Both the position numbers and the translations under genes were made by a program. Shown here piece by piece: positions 1 through 8,440 of a DNA stretch of 32,312 nt; the first letter of the stretch is position 1, and each line of letters starts with the position of its first letter. A model generated the notes under the pieces. It was not told the origin of the DNA. It worked only from the letters and a program-made list of their open reading frames with translations, and made no database searches. Source of the stretch: Acrasis kona (Eukaryota > Heterolobosea > Eutetramitea > Acrasida > Acrasidae); the NCBI GenBank assembly GCA_026419775.2, contig JAOPGA020001342.1, forward strand, positions 1-32,312, written 5' to 3'.

Positions 1-231
1 GTTTTGGATCCTCCGGATATTTCAAGATTTGTGATCAAAGCATGTCAAATAAAGAAGGGAGCTAGCAAAGCGAAGAAAGTGGCAGAAATTGATCCTCACT
101 ATCCAGTCATTAATAGCAGAATGTTGTATGAAGTGGTAAACTATGTTTTCTCTTTGCGTGGTGAAAAAGTGGAGTTCAATCACTTTAAAATGGACAAGAG
201 ACTCATTAAGGGCAATGGGTATTTATTTTGA
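1..231 (+). CDS. C-terminal end of an unidentified protein (5' truncated by window edge)
   Basis: An open frame enters from the left edge and stops at a TGA at 229-231, giving about 76 residues. The stretch is basic and mixed in composition (it contains ACQIKKGASKAKK and ends IKGNGYLF), with no signal or membrane segment. I do not recognise the family. Because the beginning lies outside the window, the true start, exon structure and size cannot be judged. The following 123 bp to the next start codon hold nothing I can identify. Confidence 0.5.
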   Translation, partial: VLDPPDISRFVIKACQIKKGASKAKKVAEIDPHYPVINSRMLYEVVNYVFSLRGEKVEFNHFKMDKRLIKGNGYLF

Positions 232-354
232 AAATGAAAAAGCAGCTGGAACATCCGATGTTGTGAAGTATGAATAAACATGTACACTGTTATTTGATTA
301 TGTTCTTATGCTTTCTTATCTGTCATCCGGTTGACGAGATATTACATTATTATA

Positions 355-1124
355 ATGTCAAACACAGAACAGGAGCCTGATATTGTGGAGGGAGAAGAGG
401 AGGAAGGAGAAGAACAGGAAGAAACAATACAAAATGATTCAGCTATAGCAAAATCTGATAAAAGAGAAGTTGAAGGAGAGGAACAAGAGGGCGAAGTGGA
501 GGGTGAAGATGTAGAGGGGGAGGAACAGGAGAAGACTGTGGTCGAAGGCGAAGATCAAAAAGACCAAACACCGAACACAGAGCAATCAGCGCAAATTGAT
601 ACTACGACAACACACCCTGACACGGAGCAAGATCAAACAAAGGCAACTTCAACTCCAGTCGAAAAAAAAACGGAATCTGTGTTTGATCCCCTGGCCGGTT
701 TATCACGGTCACTTGGTTTGTCGCTCGGTCTGAGCGAAAGCAAGAAGCACGACAGATCATCTTCCGTTAAATCGAGTTTGTTCAAGATGTTGACACCAGG
801 TATTCTATCTTCAGATGTTCCTCAAGATACTGTTGTAACATCTCAACGACTCAAAGATCTTAGTACGTCACCTACTTTAATTTTTATTGACACATAACAG
901 AGGAAGTAAACGATGATTCAAAGCGTCTTGTACAGTTAAAATACACCAACATGCTAAAGGGAATCAATCAACAAATCGTTGGCTTAAATCAACCGCTAAC
1001 ACGCACGTTAGGAGTCGCTCAGGACATATCTTACAACATAAGGACACTTAATGAAAACTTGCACACCCTAACCACACGTATCACAGAAATGGACAATGGA
1101 TCTCCGTTACTATCAATACAATAA
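355..1124 (+). CDS. Acidic, coiled-coil-tailed protein of unknown function (two exons)
   Basis: Exon 1 is 355-862 and exon 2 is 901-1124. They are separated by a 38-nt intron that begins GTACGT and ends ATAACAG, and splicing keeps the frame and gives 243 residues. The N-terminal half is extremely acidic and low complexity, with repeated VEGEE/VEGED units, and is probably disordered. A middle segment (FDPLAGLSRSLGLSLGLSES) is rich in Leu and Ser. The exon 2 part is a heptad-like helix with Leu/Ile spacing (QQIVGLNQPLTRTLGVAQD and onward), so it could oligomerise as a coiled coil. Its pattern loosely resembles small BLOC/BORC-type coiled-coil subunits, but I cannot assign it. Without the intron the reading frame would end at 897. 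The stop codon is separated by one base from the stop of the convergent ClpB gene. Confidence 0.7.
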
Positions 1125-1125
1125 T

Positions 1126-3252
1126 TTATTCAATCATTTTACTATTTACACTCAACTTCAATTTGTTTCCAACTGCATCCACAGTAACCGTGGAGTGATC
1201 TTCAAGTTGACCCTTCAACACCATTCTACTCAACTCCGTTACAACGTGCTTCTCTAGGAACCTACCAAGAGGACGCGCACCATAACTTGCATCATAGGCC
1301 TGTCTCAAAATCAAATCCTTTGCATCATCTTTAATGTCCAAACTAATGTCACGTTCCTCAAATCTCTCCTTCTCAAGTAACATTAATTGCTTCTCGATCA
1401 CCTTGTACAAATCATCTTGCGTCAACGAATCAAACAAAATCACATCATCCAAACGGTTCAAGAACTCTGGTCTGAAATGTTGTTTCACTCTCTTCATAAT
1501 CTTTTCTTCATCTCCAGTGTACTCGCTTCCCACATTACTCGTCAAAATCACAACAGTATTGGTAAAGTCAACCGTGCGACCTTGACCGTCAGTGAGTCTT
1601 CCGTCGTCCAAAACTTGTAACAACACATTTAACACATCCGAATGGGCCTTTTCAACTTCATCGAACAACACAACGTTGTAAGGTCTTCTCCTGACAGCCT
1701 CCGTTAATTGACCTCCTTCTTCGTAACCGACATAACTTGGCGGTGCACCAATCAAACGAGTCACCGAATGTTTTTCCATGTATTCGCTCATGTCGATTCT
1801 TATGATGTGTTGATCGTCGTCGAATAATTCTCCTGCGAGCGCTTTTGCTAATTCGGTCTTGCCCACTCCTGTCGGACCCAAGAATAGGAAACTTCCAGTT
1901 GGTTTGTCTCTTCTTGATAATCCTGCTCTTGATCTCAAGATGGCTAATGTGACGCTTTCTACTGCCTTGTCTTGTCCGATGACTCGTTTGTGAAGGGTGT
2001 CCTTGAGACCTAATAAACGTTCCTTTTGTGCTTGATTTAATTTCATGACCGGTATGCCTGTCCATCTTGACACGACCTGAGTGATTTGATCCTTTCCTAC
2101 CATCTCTTGAAGTAATTGATTGTCGGATGAGGTTTTCGCTTGACTATTTGTTAATTGTTGAATGTGTCGCTCTAGATCAGGGATGGCATAGAACTTGTAG
2201 TCTGCTACTAGTTGAAGATCGCGGTTGCTTTCAGCGTTACTCATCTTTAACTTTAACCCATCCAACTTTTCCTTTAGTTGTTGTATTTGGTCGATACGTG
2301 ATTTTTCTGAATCGTATTTGAGTAATAATGGCTTGAGTTCTTCATCAATGCGTGATATTTCAGCTTCAACCTTTGTGATTCGATCTTTACTTGCTTGATC
2401 CTTCTCCAGTTCTAATGCTTTTTGTTCTATTTGAAGTTGTAGCTTTTGGCGCTCTAGTTTATCAATGACTTCGGGCCTGCTGTCCAATTGAACTCTTACA
2501 TTGGCACAAGCTTCGTCGACCAAATCAATGGCTTTGTCAGGTAAAAACCTTGATGTAATGTACCTTGAAGATAGTTGAGCTGCAGCGACTAGAGCTGAGT
2601 CCTTGATAGTGACTCCGTGATGCGCTTCATATTTTTCCTTGATGCCTCTTAGGATGGAAATCGTTGCATCAACCGATGGTTCTCCGACAAGTACTTGTTG
2701 AAATCTACGCTCGAATGCAGGATCTTTTTCGACATGTTGTCTGTACTCTGACAATGTGGTAGCACCGATGCAGCGTAGCTCTCCACGTGCTAACATTGGT
2801 TTCAAAAGATTAGCAGCATCCATGGCCCCATCTCCTTTACCAGCACCGAGAACTAGATGAATCTCATCAATGAACAAAATCACACCACCGTTGGCATCCT
2901 TTATCTCTTTCAAGACTGCTTGCAATCTTTCTTCAAACTCTCCCCTATACTTTGCCCCTGCAATCAAAAGGCCCATGTCCAATGAAAATAGTTTAGATTG
3001 GAGGTTGGCAGGGACGTCACCTCTTACTATTCTCTCGGCCAATCCCTCCACAATAGCTGTTTTACCAACACCAGGCTCACCAATGAGAACTGGATTGTTT
3101 TTTGTTCTTCTAGATAGCACCCTTATTACTCTTCTAATTTCGTCATCTCTACCAATAACTGGATCTACTTTACCGTCTTTGGCTTGTGCTATTAGATCGT
3201 GACCGTATTTTGATAAATGCTCAAATTTGTTTGACTGTTCGCTGTTGTTCAT
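1126..3252 (-). CDS. ClpB/Hsp78-type AAA+ disaggregase lacking the N domain
   Basis: 708 residues encoding a double-ring AAA+ chaperone that, with Hsp70, pulls polypeptides out of aggregates using ATP. Seen in order: the ClpB signature [14 protein letters not shown], Walker A GEPGVGKT and Walker B FIDEIH of the first module, a charged coiled-coil middle domain (about residues 260-390), the ClpB-type segment [10 protein letters not shown], second Walker A GPTGVGKT, second Walker [10 protein letters not shown], and the sensor-2 motif GARPL near the C terminus. Cytosolic Hsp104/ClpB has an extra ~150-residue N domain. Here the protein starts just before the first AAA module, as in mitochondrial Hsp78. 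No convincing presequence is visible, so the compartment is uncertain. I chose the ATG at 3252, which directly precedes NNSEQSNKF. No clear heat-shock element was found upstream. No intron is needed. Confidence 0.95.
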   Translation of the reverse strand: MNNSEQSNKFEHLSKYGHDLIAQAKDGKVDPVIGRDDEIRRVIRVLSRRTKNNPVLIGEPGVGKTAIVEGLAERIVRGDVPANLQSKLFSLDMGLLIAGAKYRGEFEERLQAVLKEIKDANGGVILFIDEIHLVLGAGKGDGAMDAANLLKPMLARGELRCIGATTLSEYRQHVEKDPAFERRFQQVLVGEPSVDATISILRGIKEKYEAHHGVTIKDSALVAAAQLSSRYITSRFLPDKAIDLVDEACANVRVQLDSRPEVIDKLERQKLQLQIEQKALELEKDQASKDRITKVEAEISRIDEELKPLLLKYDSEKSRIDQIQQLKEKLDGLKLKMSNAESNRDLQLVADYKFYAIPDLERHIQQLTNSQAKTSSDNQLLQEMVGKDQITQVVSRWTGIPVMKLNQAQKERLLGLKDTLHKRVIGQDKAVESVTLAILRSRAGLSRRDKPTGSFLFLGPTGVGKTELAKALAGELFDDDQHIIRIDMSEYMEKHSVTRLIGAPPSYVGYEEGGQLTEAVRRRPYNVVLFDEVEKAHSDVLNVLLQVLDDGRLTDGQGRTVDFTNTVVILTSNVGSEYTGDEEKIMKRVKQHFRPEFLNRLDDVILFDSLTQDDLYKVIEKQLMLLEKERFEERDISLDIKDDAKDLILRQAYDASYGARPLGRFLEKHVVTELSRMVLKGQLEDHSTVTVDAVGNKLKLSVNSKMIE

Positions 3253-3598
3253 TGGATTTTGTTGTTTTGTTTTTGATAAAATTTGATTTATTTATAGATA
3301 TGATTGTAATTCCGTAATTCCTATCATTTCCCAAATTCCGTTTGGTTCCTATCAAGATTTCTTTTGTGTTTTCGTAACATTTGAACAGAATTCAAGATGT
3401 CTTCTTATTCACAGAAGTAGGATAAGTATCCATCAGATTGTCCATTATTACGGGAAACGAAGTTGAGTCAACCTACGTTGTCTGTCAGGTTATATTTTTA
3501 GACATCCGAAAGTAGGTACCATTTATTGGGTAGGTCAAGTATCAACATTTCAAAAACCGAACATGTCATTCGATTCAGCTTCAAAAATCATAAAGTAA
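3253..3598. other. Intergenic, ClpB upstream region
   Basis: About 345 bp between the ClpB start and a transposase relic. It is AT-rich, with several TTCC repeats between 3310 and 3350, but they are not spaced as alternating GAA/TTC heat-shock units. The right part may be more of the decayed transposon. I can support no gene here. Confidence 0.5.
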
Positions 3599-3955
3599 CT
3601 GCAATTGCAACCGATAAGCGAATTATCCCTAAGTGACAGAGTCGACCCACAAAATCTTTTCTTATGCGGATTATATTTTGGAAAAAATGAGCCCATTCTA
3701 AATACCATACTCGAGCCGCTTGTTGACGATTTAATACAGCTTGACAAAGGTATAGTTGTAAAGAGAGGCGGTGAAACAATAAATGTTCGTGCAGGAATGA
3801 CAACAAGACTTTTGATTTGCCAGCAAAAGCATGCGCATATGGAATGGGACAGTACAATGCAGGTTGTGCTTGCTCTTTTTGCTTGGACAAGGGAATACAG
3901 AAAAGCCAACGTGAGGGGCGCAGTAGCAGAGGCCAAAGCGTCAGCAACCAACAAA
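3599..3955 (+). pseudogene. CACTA/tnp2-like transposase fragment, frameshifted
   Basis: A decayed piece of a cut-and-paste transposase of the tnp2 (Transposase_21, CACTA/EnSpm) type. The first part, from 3599, reads a segment containing LCGLYFGKNEPI followed by ILEPLVDDLIQLDKGI, which matches the family's LWFG-x-P...LxPxVxxLxxLxxGI pattern. Near 3802-3808 the family match jumps by one base into the adjacent frame. There it continues as DLPAKA, then GMGQYNAG, then a C-x-C-x-x-C array (CACSFC), the usual DLPARA and cysteine-rich block. The original frame stays open to 3985 but no longer resembles the family. A stop codon immediately precedes the homologous part, and no terminal repeats or remaining domains are visible. 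I infer a dead fragment. Confidence 0.65.
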
Positions 3956-4178
3956 AGTTTTCATAACTTTTACGCTCAACTTTGATCTGGAATGTAAGTA
4001 GTTTAAAATTGGACACATTTATCTAACTTTGAAGGTGATTTTGAAGTGAATATCCCAGACAACTGCCAAATTTTTATTCGGGTAATTATGAAGAACAAGT
4101 CTTGTAAAATAAAAAGCTTGAAAATAGGAAGAACATTTAAGATTTACTACCATTTTATCTAACGCCCTTTATGACGAG

Positions 4179-5105
4179 TCAGTCAGAATTCCCATCCGAA
4201 TCTTTATCCGAAATAGAATTTTCAATCTCATCCTTGTCCGAAGTATAACCGCATTCCAAAAATCTTATCCGCTCTCCTGCGAAATCAGCTGTTCTCCATA
4301 TTCTGATAAAACCGTCCATATTTTTTGGCTCTCTTTCAAGGGGTGAAATTTCATGGGGATGAGCAACCAAGTGTCTTACTCTTTGTTGTACTTCTATCTC
4401 AGGGTCAACTGCTATTAAATTTGGAAACTTCGATTCATCTTTTAAAAAATCCGAAAATAATGTTTCCTCTTCATCCAAATAATGATGTTCGAAATATTGA
4501 AGATTTGGACACGCACGTTCAAAAGCTTCAAAATATTCAAGTGATGGTTCTCGTTCGTAATTGTGGTCTATCTCGAAATCGAGATGTAATGATCTCAAGT
4601 TAGGAGCGAATTTGATTAAGCTTTCAGCAAAGGAATCGTAAAATAAAACGCAACTTCTAATTATCGTTATTTTCAATGAATGTAAATCCTTCATCATGTG
4701 TCCTAGTTGTAATTGAACAGATGACTCACCATCACCAAATATTCCAAATTGTAATACTTCAAGTTGAGATGCACACTCCCCAATATTTGCAAAAAACTCA
4801 CCAGACAAATTGCGACTTAGTCCTATGTATAGCTCTACTAGTTTTATCTTTTTAAGCAAGTTGATCAATGCATGATCTGAGATAAGTGTTTCATAATCAG
4901 CGTAAAAAGATTCCAAACGTAATTTCTTCAAATTAAGACCATAATCTGCAATTATATTTACCATGTCATCTGTACAACGATTATAGAAAATAGTTAGGTC
5001 TTCTAGGTTAGGCGCACATTGTAATAACAGTGTAGTATAATGACTGTGCCTACCAACTTCCTTACCCGCATGAGCTACAGCTTGAAGTTTTCTCAGATTA
5101 TTCAT
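4179..5105 (-). CDS. Leucine-rich-repeat protein (AMN1/F-box-LRR-like), possibly missing its N terminus
   Basis: 308 residues with irregular leucine-rich repeats: APNLEDLTIFYNRC, LNLKKLRLESF, KLVELYIGLS, SQLEVLQFGIF, LHSLKITI, APNLRSLHLDF and CPNLQYFEHHY. Such arrays form a curved binding surface and in protists commonly belong to F-box substrate adaptors, but no F-box is visible here. The C-terminal tail is acidic (DKDEIENSISDKDSDGNSD). The frame starts with an ATG at 5105, preceded by an in-frame GTG. An upstream TAG could be the end of an intron, joining a short exon around 5190, but that is speculative. The gene lies immediately outside the left arm of the inverted duplication, so its 5' part may have been lost when the arm was placed there. 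It could also be a short intact LRR protein. Confidence 0.6.
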   Translation of the reverse strand: MNNLRKLQAVAHAGKEVGRHSHYTTLLLQCAPNLEDLTIFYNRCTDDMVNIIADYGLNLKKLRLESFYADYETLISDHALINLLKKIKLVELYIGLSRNLSGEFFANIGECASQLEVLQFGIFGDGESSVQLQLGHMMKDLHSLKITIIRSCVLFYDSFAESLIKFAPNLRSLHLDFEIDHNYEREPSLEYFEAFERACPNLQYFEHHYLDEEETLFSDFLKDESKFPNLIAVDPEIEVQQRVRHLVAHPHEISPLEREPKNMDGFIRIWRTADFAGERIRFLECGYTSDKDEIENSISDKDSDGNSD

Positions 5106-5170
5106 CACGTGGGAATTCTATTATGTTGCTCGAATGCTCTTCATCAGAGGTATGAGAGCTCTCATTTGCT

Positions 5171-5392
5171 TTATTTACAATTGCTAACATCATTTAACAT
5201 TTCATTCGTTATTAAAAACGATTCAATTTTAGGCATATAAGAAAGGAGTTTAAATAAATTGACAACGGTAAATTTATATAACAGTGCACAAAGAACACCA
5301 AACAAGAGAGCGAGGGAACAACCAAACGTGAATTTTAGTGGCAACCACTCCACTACAAATTTTCCCCTATTAGAAATCTGTTCTGTTATCAT
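5171..5392 (-). CDS. Small ORF with a possible membrane segment, in the left arm
   Basis: A 73-codon frame with one hydrophobic stretch (FGCSLALLFGVLCALLY) downstream of the ankyrin gene. The matching stretch in the right arm (about 12468-12546) has lost ~26 bp and carries a stop in the corresponding frame, so the ORF is not conserved between copies. No family is recognised. It may be a decaying exon or chance. Confidence 0.2.
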   Translation of the reverse strand: MITEQISNRGKFVVEWLPLKFTFGCSLALLFGVLCALLYKFTVVNLFKLLSYMPKIESFLITNEMLNDVSNCK

Positions 5393-6774
5393 CCCTTCGG
5401 AAAATAAAATTCACATTAGAGATGATTAGAGTGATGGATTACAAGATGATGTAATTTTATTTTATTTTTGTGTCTTTCTTTTTTTTAAGAGTTTGTTAGC
5501 ACGTGGATGGTTTGATAATAAATTAACTACTTCAATATGTCCATACTTACTGGCACCCTCATAAGCATATTTAATGTCATCATCAAATTCACTAAAATCT
5601 ACGCGTGGATCATCTAATAGTAGTCTAACCACATCAGTATGTCCTTCCAAACTGGCAGTATTAATGGCGAAACCAAGGTTGCTAACACTTAAATTTGGAC
5701 TGTTTAATAGTAGTCTAACTATATCAATATGCCCTCTATCACTGGCAATATTAATGGCAGTTTCTTGATCTTCGGTATTATCTACACGTGGATCATTTAA
5801 TAGTAGCCTTACTACATCAATATGCCCATTATTAATGGCTTGAATCATAGCATCATTTTCATAGTTGGTAGGATCTACACGTGGATCAGACAACAATAAT
5901 TTAACTAAATCAGTATGTCCATTTTCACTGGCTGANAAAATGGCACGATTATTTTGTGCGGCAGGATCTACACGTGGATCAGTCAATAGTAATTTGGCTA
6001 CATCAGCATATCCATTCACACAGGCGAATACAAAGGCATCGTTTTGATCTACTGTGGGATCTACACGTGAATCTTTTAATAGTAGTTCTACCACATCACA
6101 ATGTCCATTCACACTGGCAAATAAAATGGCATAATTATCTTGTGCACTAGGATCTACACGTGAATCATTTAATAGTAGCTTAACTACATCAGTATCTCCA
6201 TTATCACTGGCTACCCTAATTGCGTAATTATCTTTTGCACTAGGATCTACACGTGGATCAGTCAATAGTAGCTTAACTACATCAGTATGCCCATTATCAC
6301 TGGCTATCCTAATTGCGTAATTATCTTGTGCACTAGGATCGACTGAGCTGTTCTTTAGTTGTCGTTTTATTATGTTGATGCATTTATTTTCTTCTTGTTC
6401 GATCTCCATGATGCGATCGTATTCTTCACCCTCTCCACATAATATTAAAAATAAATATTGTGCATTTCTCAGACTAAACAAAATTCTGACCAGACTCAAA
6501 TCTGTTTTATTATATAAAACAAACTCAATGTATTCAATGTCCCTTTTAACATGTTCGCTCAAGATCATTTCTACGAGTTCCTCCATGCTCTTATTTAGTA
6601 AAAGTAATGTTAGTAGTTGATGATTATTTTCCTCGTATTTGACGTCCACTCTGTCCCCATCAGCTTTCCTCTTATTAGTCTTACGTACAAAATCAAAGTA
6701 ATAATCAGAAATAATCTTCCAAATCTCTATGGGCAACATGAATGGAATCCTTTTCGCACGGCGTTAAAATAAAT
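5279..6774. repeat. Left arm of a large inverted duplication
   Basis: This ~1.5 kb stretch is repeated in inverted orientation at 11132-12546. The match starts at ATAACAGTGCAC (5279-5290), which corresponds to the reverse complement at 12535-12546. It runs through the ankyrin gene and ends at GTTAAAATAAAT (6763-6774), matching 11132-11143. The coding parts are about 97-98% alike at DNA level by eye. The left copy has two stretches absent on the right: ~50 bp around 5388-5437 and ~26 bp around 5330-5355. Beyond the edges the flanks are unrelated. Confidence 0.95.
5462..6739 (-). CDS. F-box-like/ankyrin-repeat protein, copy A
   Basis: 425 residues. The N terminus (LPIEIWKIISDYYF) resembles the first helix of an F-box, which in other proteins docks to Skp1 of SCF ubiquitin ligases. 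A charged, helical linker follows to about residue 130. From there to the end are nine ankyrin repeats with an unusually regular 31-residue period, typified by DNYAIRIASDNGHTDVV then KLLLTDPRVD. The tail is basic (LLKKRKTQK). The likely role is a target-recognition adaptor, inferred from architecture only. One ambiguous base at 5935 leaves one residue undetermined but does not break the frame. The gene is uninterrupted, and its near twin is at 11167-12441. The start is the ATG at 6739, conserved in both copies together with ~35 bp upstream. Confidence 0.9.
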   Translation of the reverse strand: MLPIEIWKIISDYYFDFVRKTNKRKADGDRVDVKYEENNHQLLTLLLLNKSMEELVEMILSEHVKRDIEYIEFVLYNKTDLSLVRILFSLRNAQYLFLILCGEGEEYDRIMEIEQEENKCINIIKRQLKNSSVDPSAQDNYAIRIASDNGHTDVVKLLLTDPRVDPSAKDNYAIRVASDNGDTDVVKLLLNDSRVDPSAQDNYAILFASVNGHCDVVELLLKDSRVDPTVDQNDAFVFACVNGYADVAKLLLTDPRVDPAAQNNRAIXSASENGHTDLVKLLLSDPRVDPTNYENDAMIQAINNGHIDVVRLLLNDPRVDNTEDQETAINIASDRGHIDIVRLLLNSPNLSVSNLGFAINTASLEGHTDVVRLLLDDPRVDFSEFDDDIKYAYEGASKYGHIEVVNLLSNHPRANKLLKKRKTQK

Positions 6775-6852
6775 ACTCCAGGTTGATTTAAAACCCTGTT
6801 CGGTCATCAACCTTCTTTTGTAATGTTCACACTTCTGTGAACAGCTCAATTG

Positions 6853-6931
6853 GAACAGAAATACAATCACCATCTGTTCATGGAACATCAATGGAAGAGC
6901 CATCATTTCGGAGGAATACACACCCAAATGA
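6853..6931 (+). pseudogene. 5' end fragment of LINE ORF2 (APE-type endonuclease)
   Basis: A 26-codon stretch reads NTITICSWNINGRAI, the first beta strand of the apurinic-like endonuclease of non-LTR retrotransposons (family pattern ITIxSWNxNG). It stops after EEYTPK and the homology is lost. The 30-bp block 6853-6882 recurs as a perfect inverted copy at 10170-10199, the same position in a second, longer LINE piece. This is a small, dead fragment just inside the left arm. Confidence 0.6.
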
Positions 6932-6978
6932 AAAATAACAAGAACTGAACCCTCAATCCGATTATAGAACCTAAAAAT

Positions 6979-7048
6979 TCTCCCGGCAAGAATCGAACTT
7001 GCAGCAAGGGATTCAGAGTCCCCTATGTTACCACTACACCACGAGAGA
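6979..7048 (-). tRNA. tRNA-Gln (anticodon CUG)
   Basis: Read on the minus strand, this 70-nt stretch folds into a full cloverleaf. The seven-pair acceptor stem is TCTCTCG with CGGGAGA (one G-U). The D arm is GTGT/ACAT and the B-box T arm is GCAAG-TTCGATT-CTTGC. The anticodon stem is GGGGA/TCCCT with loop CTCTGAA, whose anticodon CUG (plus-strand 7014-7016) reads CAG. No CCA is encoded and no intron is present. A run of five T on the minus strand begins one base after the 3' end (6973-6977), a normal Pol III terminator. It looks intact although it sits among mobile-element relics. Confidence 0.95.
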
Positions 7049-7079
7049 TGTGAAGTAAAAAATGACTATTTAATGTATC

Positions 7080-7440
7080 ATGTTTATATTCATCTCAATT
7101 CCGATCAAGGTCAAACTGTCTTCTTCAGAGGAAGAAAACAACAAATCCCAGGAAGAAAGTGGTTTCAAAAGTGGTGGTACCAAGAGGCAGGGAAATATTA
7201 TTATGTCTGGACTTTGTGACATGTTACAGATTGGTCTGGCGCAGTACTACATGTCAAAAGCAAAAGGAGTGCCAAAAGACAAGAGGCTATCAAAGCGTGA
7301 TGCGGAGGATCTAATGGTTGTCTCAGCATAACAACCTTTATAATGGTATGGACAAAAATACATTGGCAACTGCACTTGGGAAGAAACTGTCTTCTATGGG
7401 GTCAAAGGAAAAAGATGATATAAAAGACGAAAGAAGCAGA
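7080..7440 (+). pseudogene. Degenerate coding remnant, unidentified
   Basis: An open frame of about 83 codons contains a Ser/Glu-rich start and the segment MSGLCDMLQIGLAQYYMSKAK, then stops at 7331. A second frame continues just downstream (NNLYNGMDKNTLATALGKK) and ends at about 7452 after a basic tail. Together these look like the C-terminal part of one protein split by a frameshift or an unrecognised intron. I do not recognise the family. The following bases to 7540 are Lys/Glu-codon-rich low complexity. Confidence 0.3.
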
Positions 7441-7634
7441 AGACAAAAATGAAGAGGAAGAAAAAGAGGAAGAAAAGGATTAATAAATACATTATTACTT
7501 TTTCAAAAATAAGTTTCTCACTTTTGAAAATAGGACGCTCACAGCCTTTATTCGATGTTCTCACTTTTCCTCCGGATGAGTTGTAAAAGTAGGTAGGATC
7601 CAGGCGCCAAATTTTTATTCGAACTTATGATGAG

Positions 7635-8244
7635 TTGAATAAACATACGAAGGGGCGCGAAATTAAGGACAACGAAAGAGCGGATAGAAAATGTAATTCT
7701 GCTAGAGTTAACGGTCAAGTCTGGGACANTTCCGAACACATTTTCAAAGCATTCCCAAACGAATTCTTTATTAGAAGACTACATTCCTTGGGACCTTATG
7801 TTCGTAGGTTAATCAGTAAAAGTAATGGAATTTCGTTAAATGACCCATTCGCCATTCGACACTTACGACTCTAAACTAATCTGGGACACAAAAAGTCCAA
7901 GCTTCGTTGCTCGAAACTTTATAAAAGTTCGGACTGACGGATTCATCAACAAGGACTGGAATAAAGAGTTAGCAGCTTGCCTAAACTGTCAACAAGAAGC
8001 GACAATAACACACATGGTTGAAGAATGTCCAGCAGCAGCCAATGACATTGTGGAACTTGAAGGTAATATTAGAAAAATCTTCCTTGATTACAAAATTCTT
8101 GGCATCGAGGAGATTTTGGTATCACCAAGTTTATGTAGATTTTGGTATCACCAAGTTTACATTATAAATGCACCAATTTTTATAGGGCAATGGATTAAAA
8201 ATCAAATTCATGGACAAACGACCACAAACGACGAACAACGATGA
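7635..8244 (+). pseudogene. C-terminal fragment of a LINE ORF2 (zinc-binding tail)
   Basis: Two overlapping frames (7635-7874 and 7840-8244) together resemble the end of a non-LTR retrotransposon polyprotein. The key motif is CLNCQQEATITHMVEECP, the C-x2-C...H-x4-C zinc-binding block usual after the reverse transcriptase (zf-RVT). The frame change near 7850-7870 and an ambiguous base at 7729 show decay or sequencing uncertainty. No reverse transcriptase core (YxDD) is visible. A 26-bp internal duplication shifts the frame again near the end. Confidence 0.55.
8111..8159 (+). repeat. 26-bp tandem duplication
   Basis: AGATTTTGGTATCACCAAGT plus TTA at 8111-8133 is repeated exactly at 8137-8159. 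The 26-bp period is not a multiple of three, so the event shifted the LINE reading frame: ILVSPSL is followed by the same DNA read in another frame. It looks like a replication-slippage scar in dead sequence. Confidence 0.85.
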
Positions 8245-8440
8245 ATGGACAATTTAAACCAAAGTATATAAACATCAAAGCTATTACATACGCTTTCTTG
8301 TTGTCGAGTCCTACAAGATTACCTTTTGGAAAAAAGAGATATAAAGAGTAGGGAAATGGACAGCATTTATTGAGAAAAATGTAAATACTTGAACCAAGCT
8401 ACAATAAACAACAGTGATAATCATTGACTACATTTAATGT

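Noticed and set aside
3253-3420. Heat-shock elements upstream of ClpB
   Set aside because: TTCC/GAA words are present but never in the alternating 5-bp spacing required.
3550-4016. Minus-strand frames of 134 and 142 codons over the transposase relic
   Set aside because: They lack motifs, whereas the plus strand shows tnp2 signatures.
5462-6739. Ankyrin array considered as a CRISPR or simple tandem-repeat array
   Set aside because: The ~93-bp DNA periodicity is coding (31-residue ankyrin units) with diverged repeats and no spacers.
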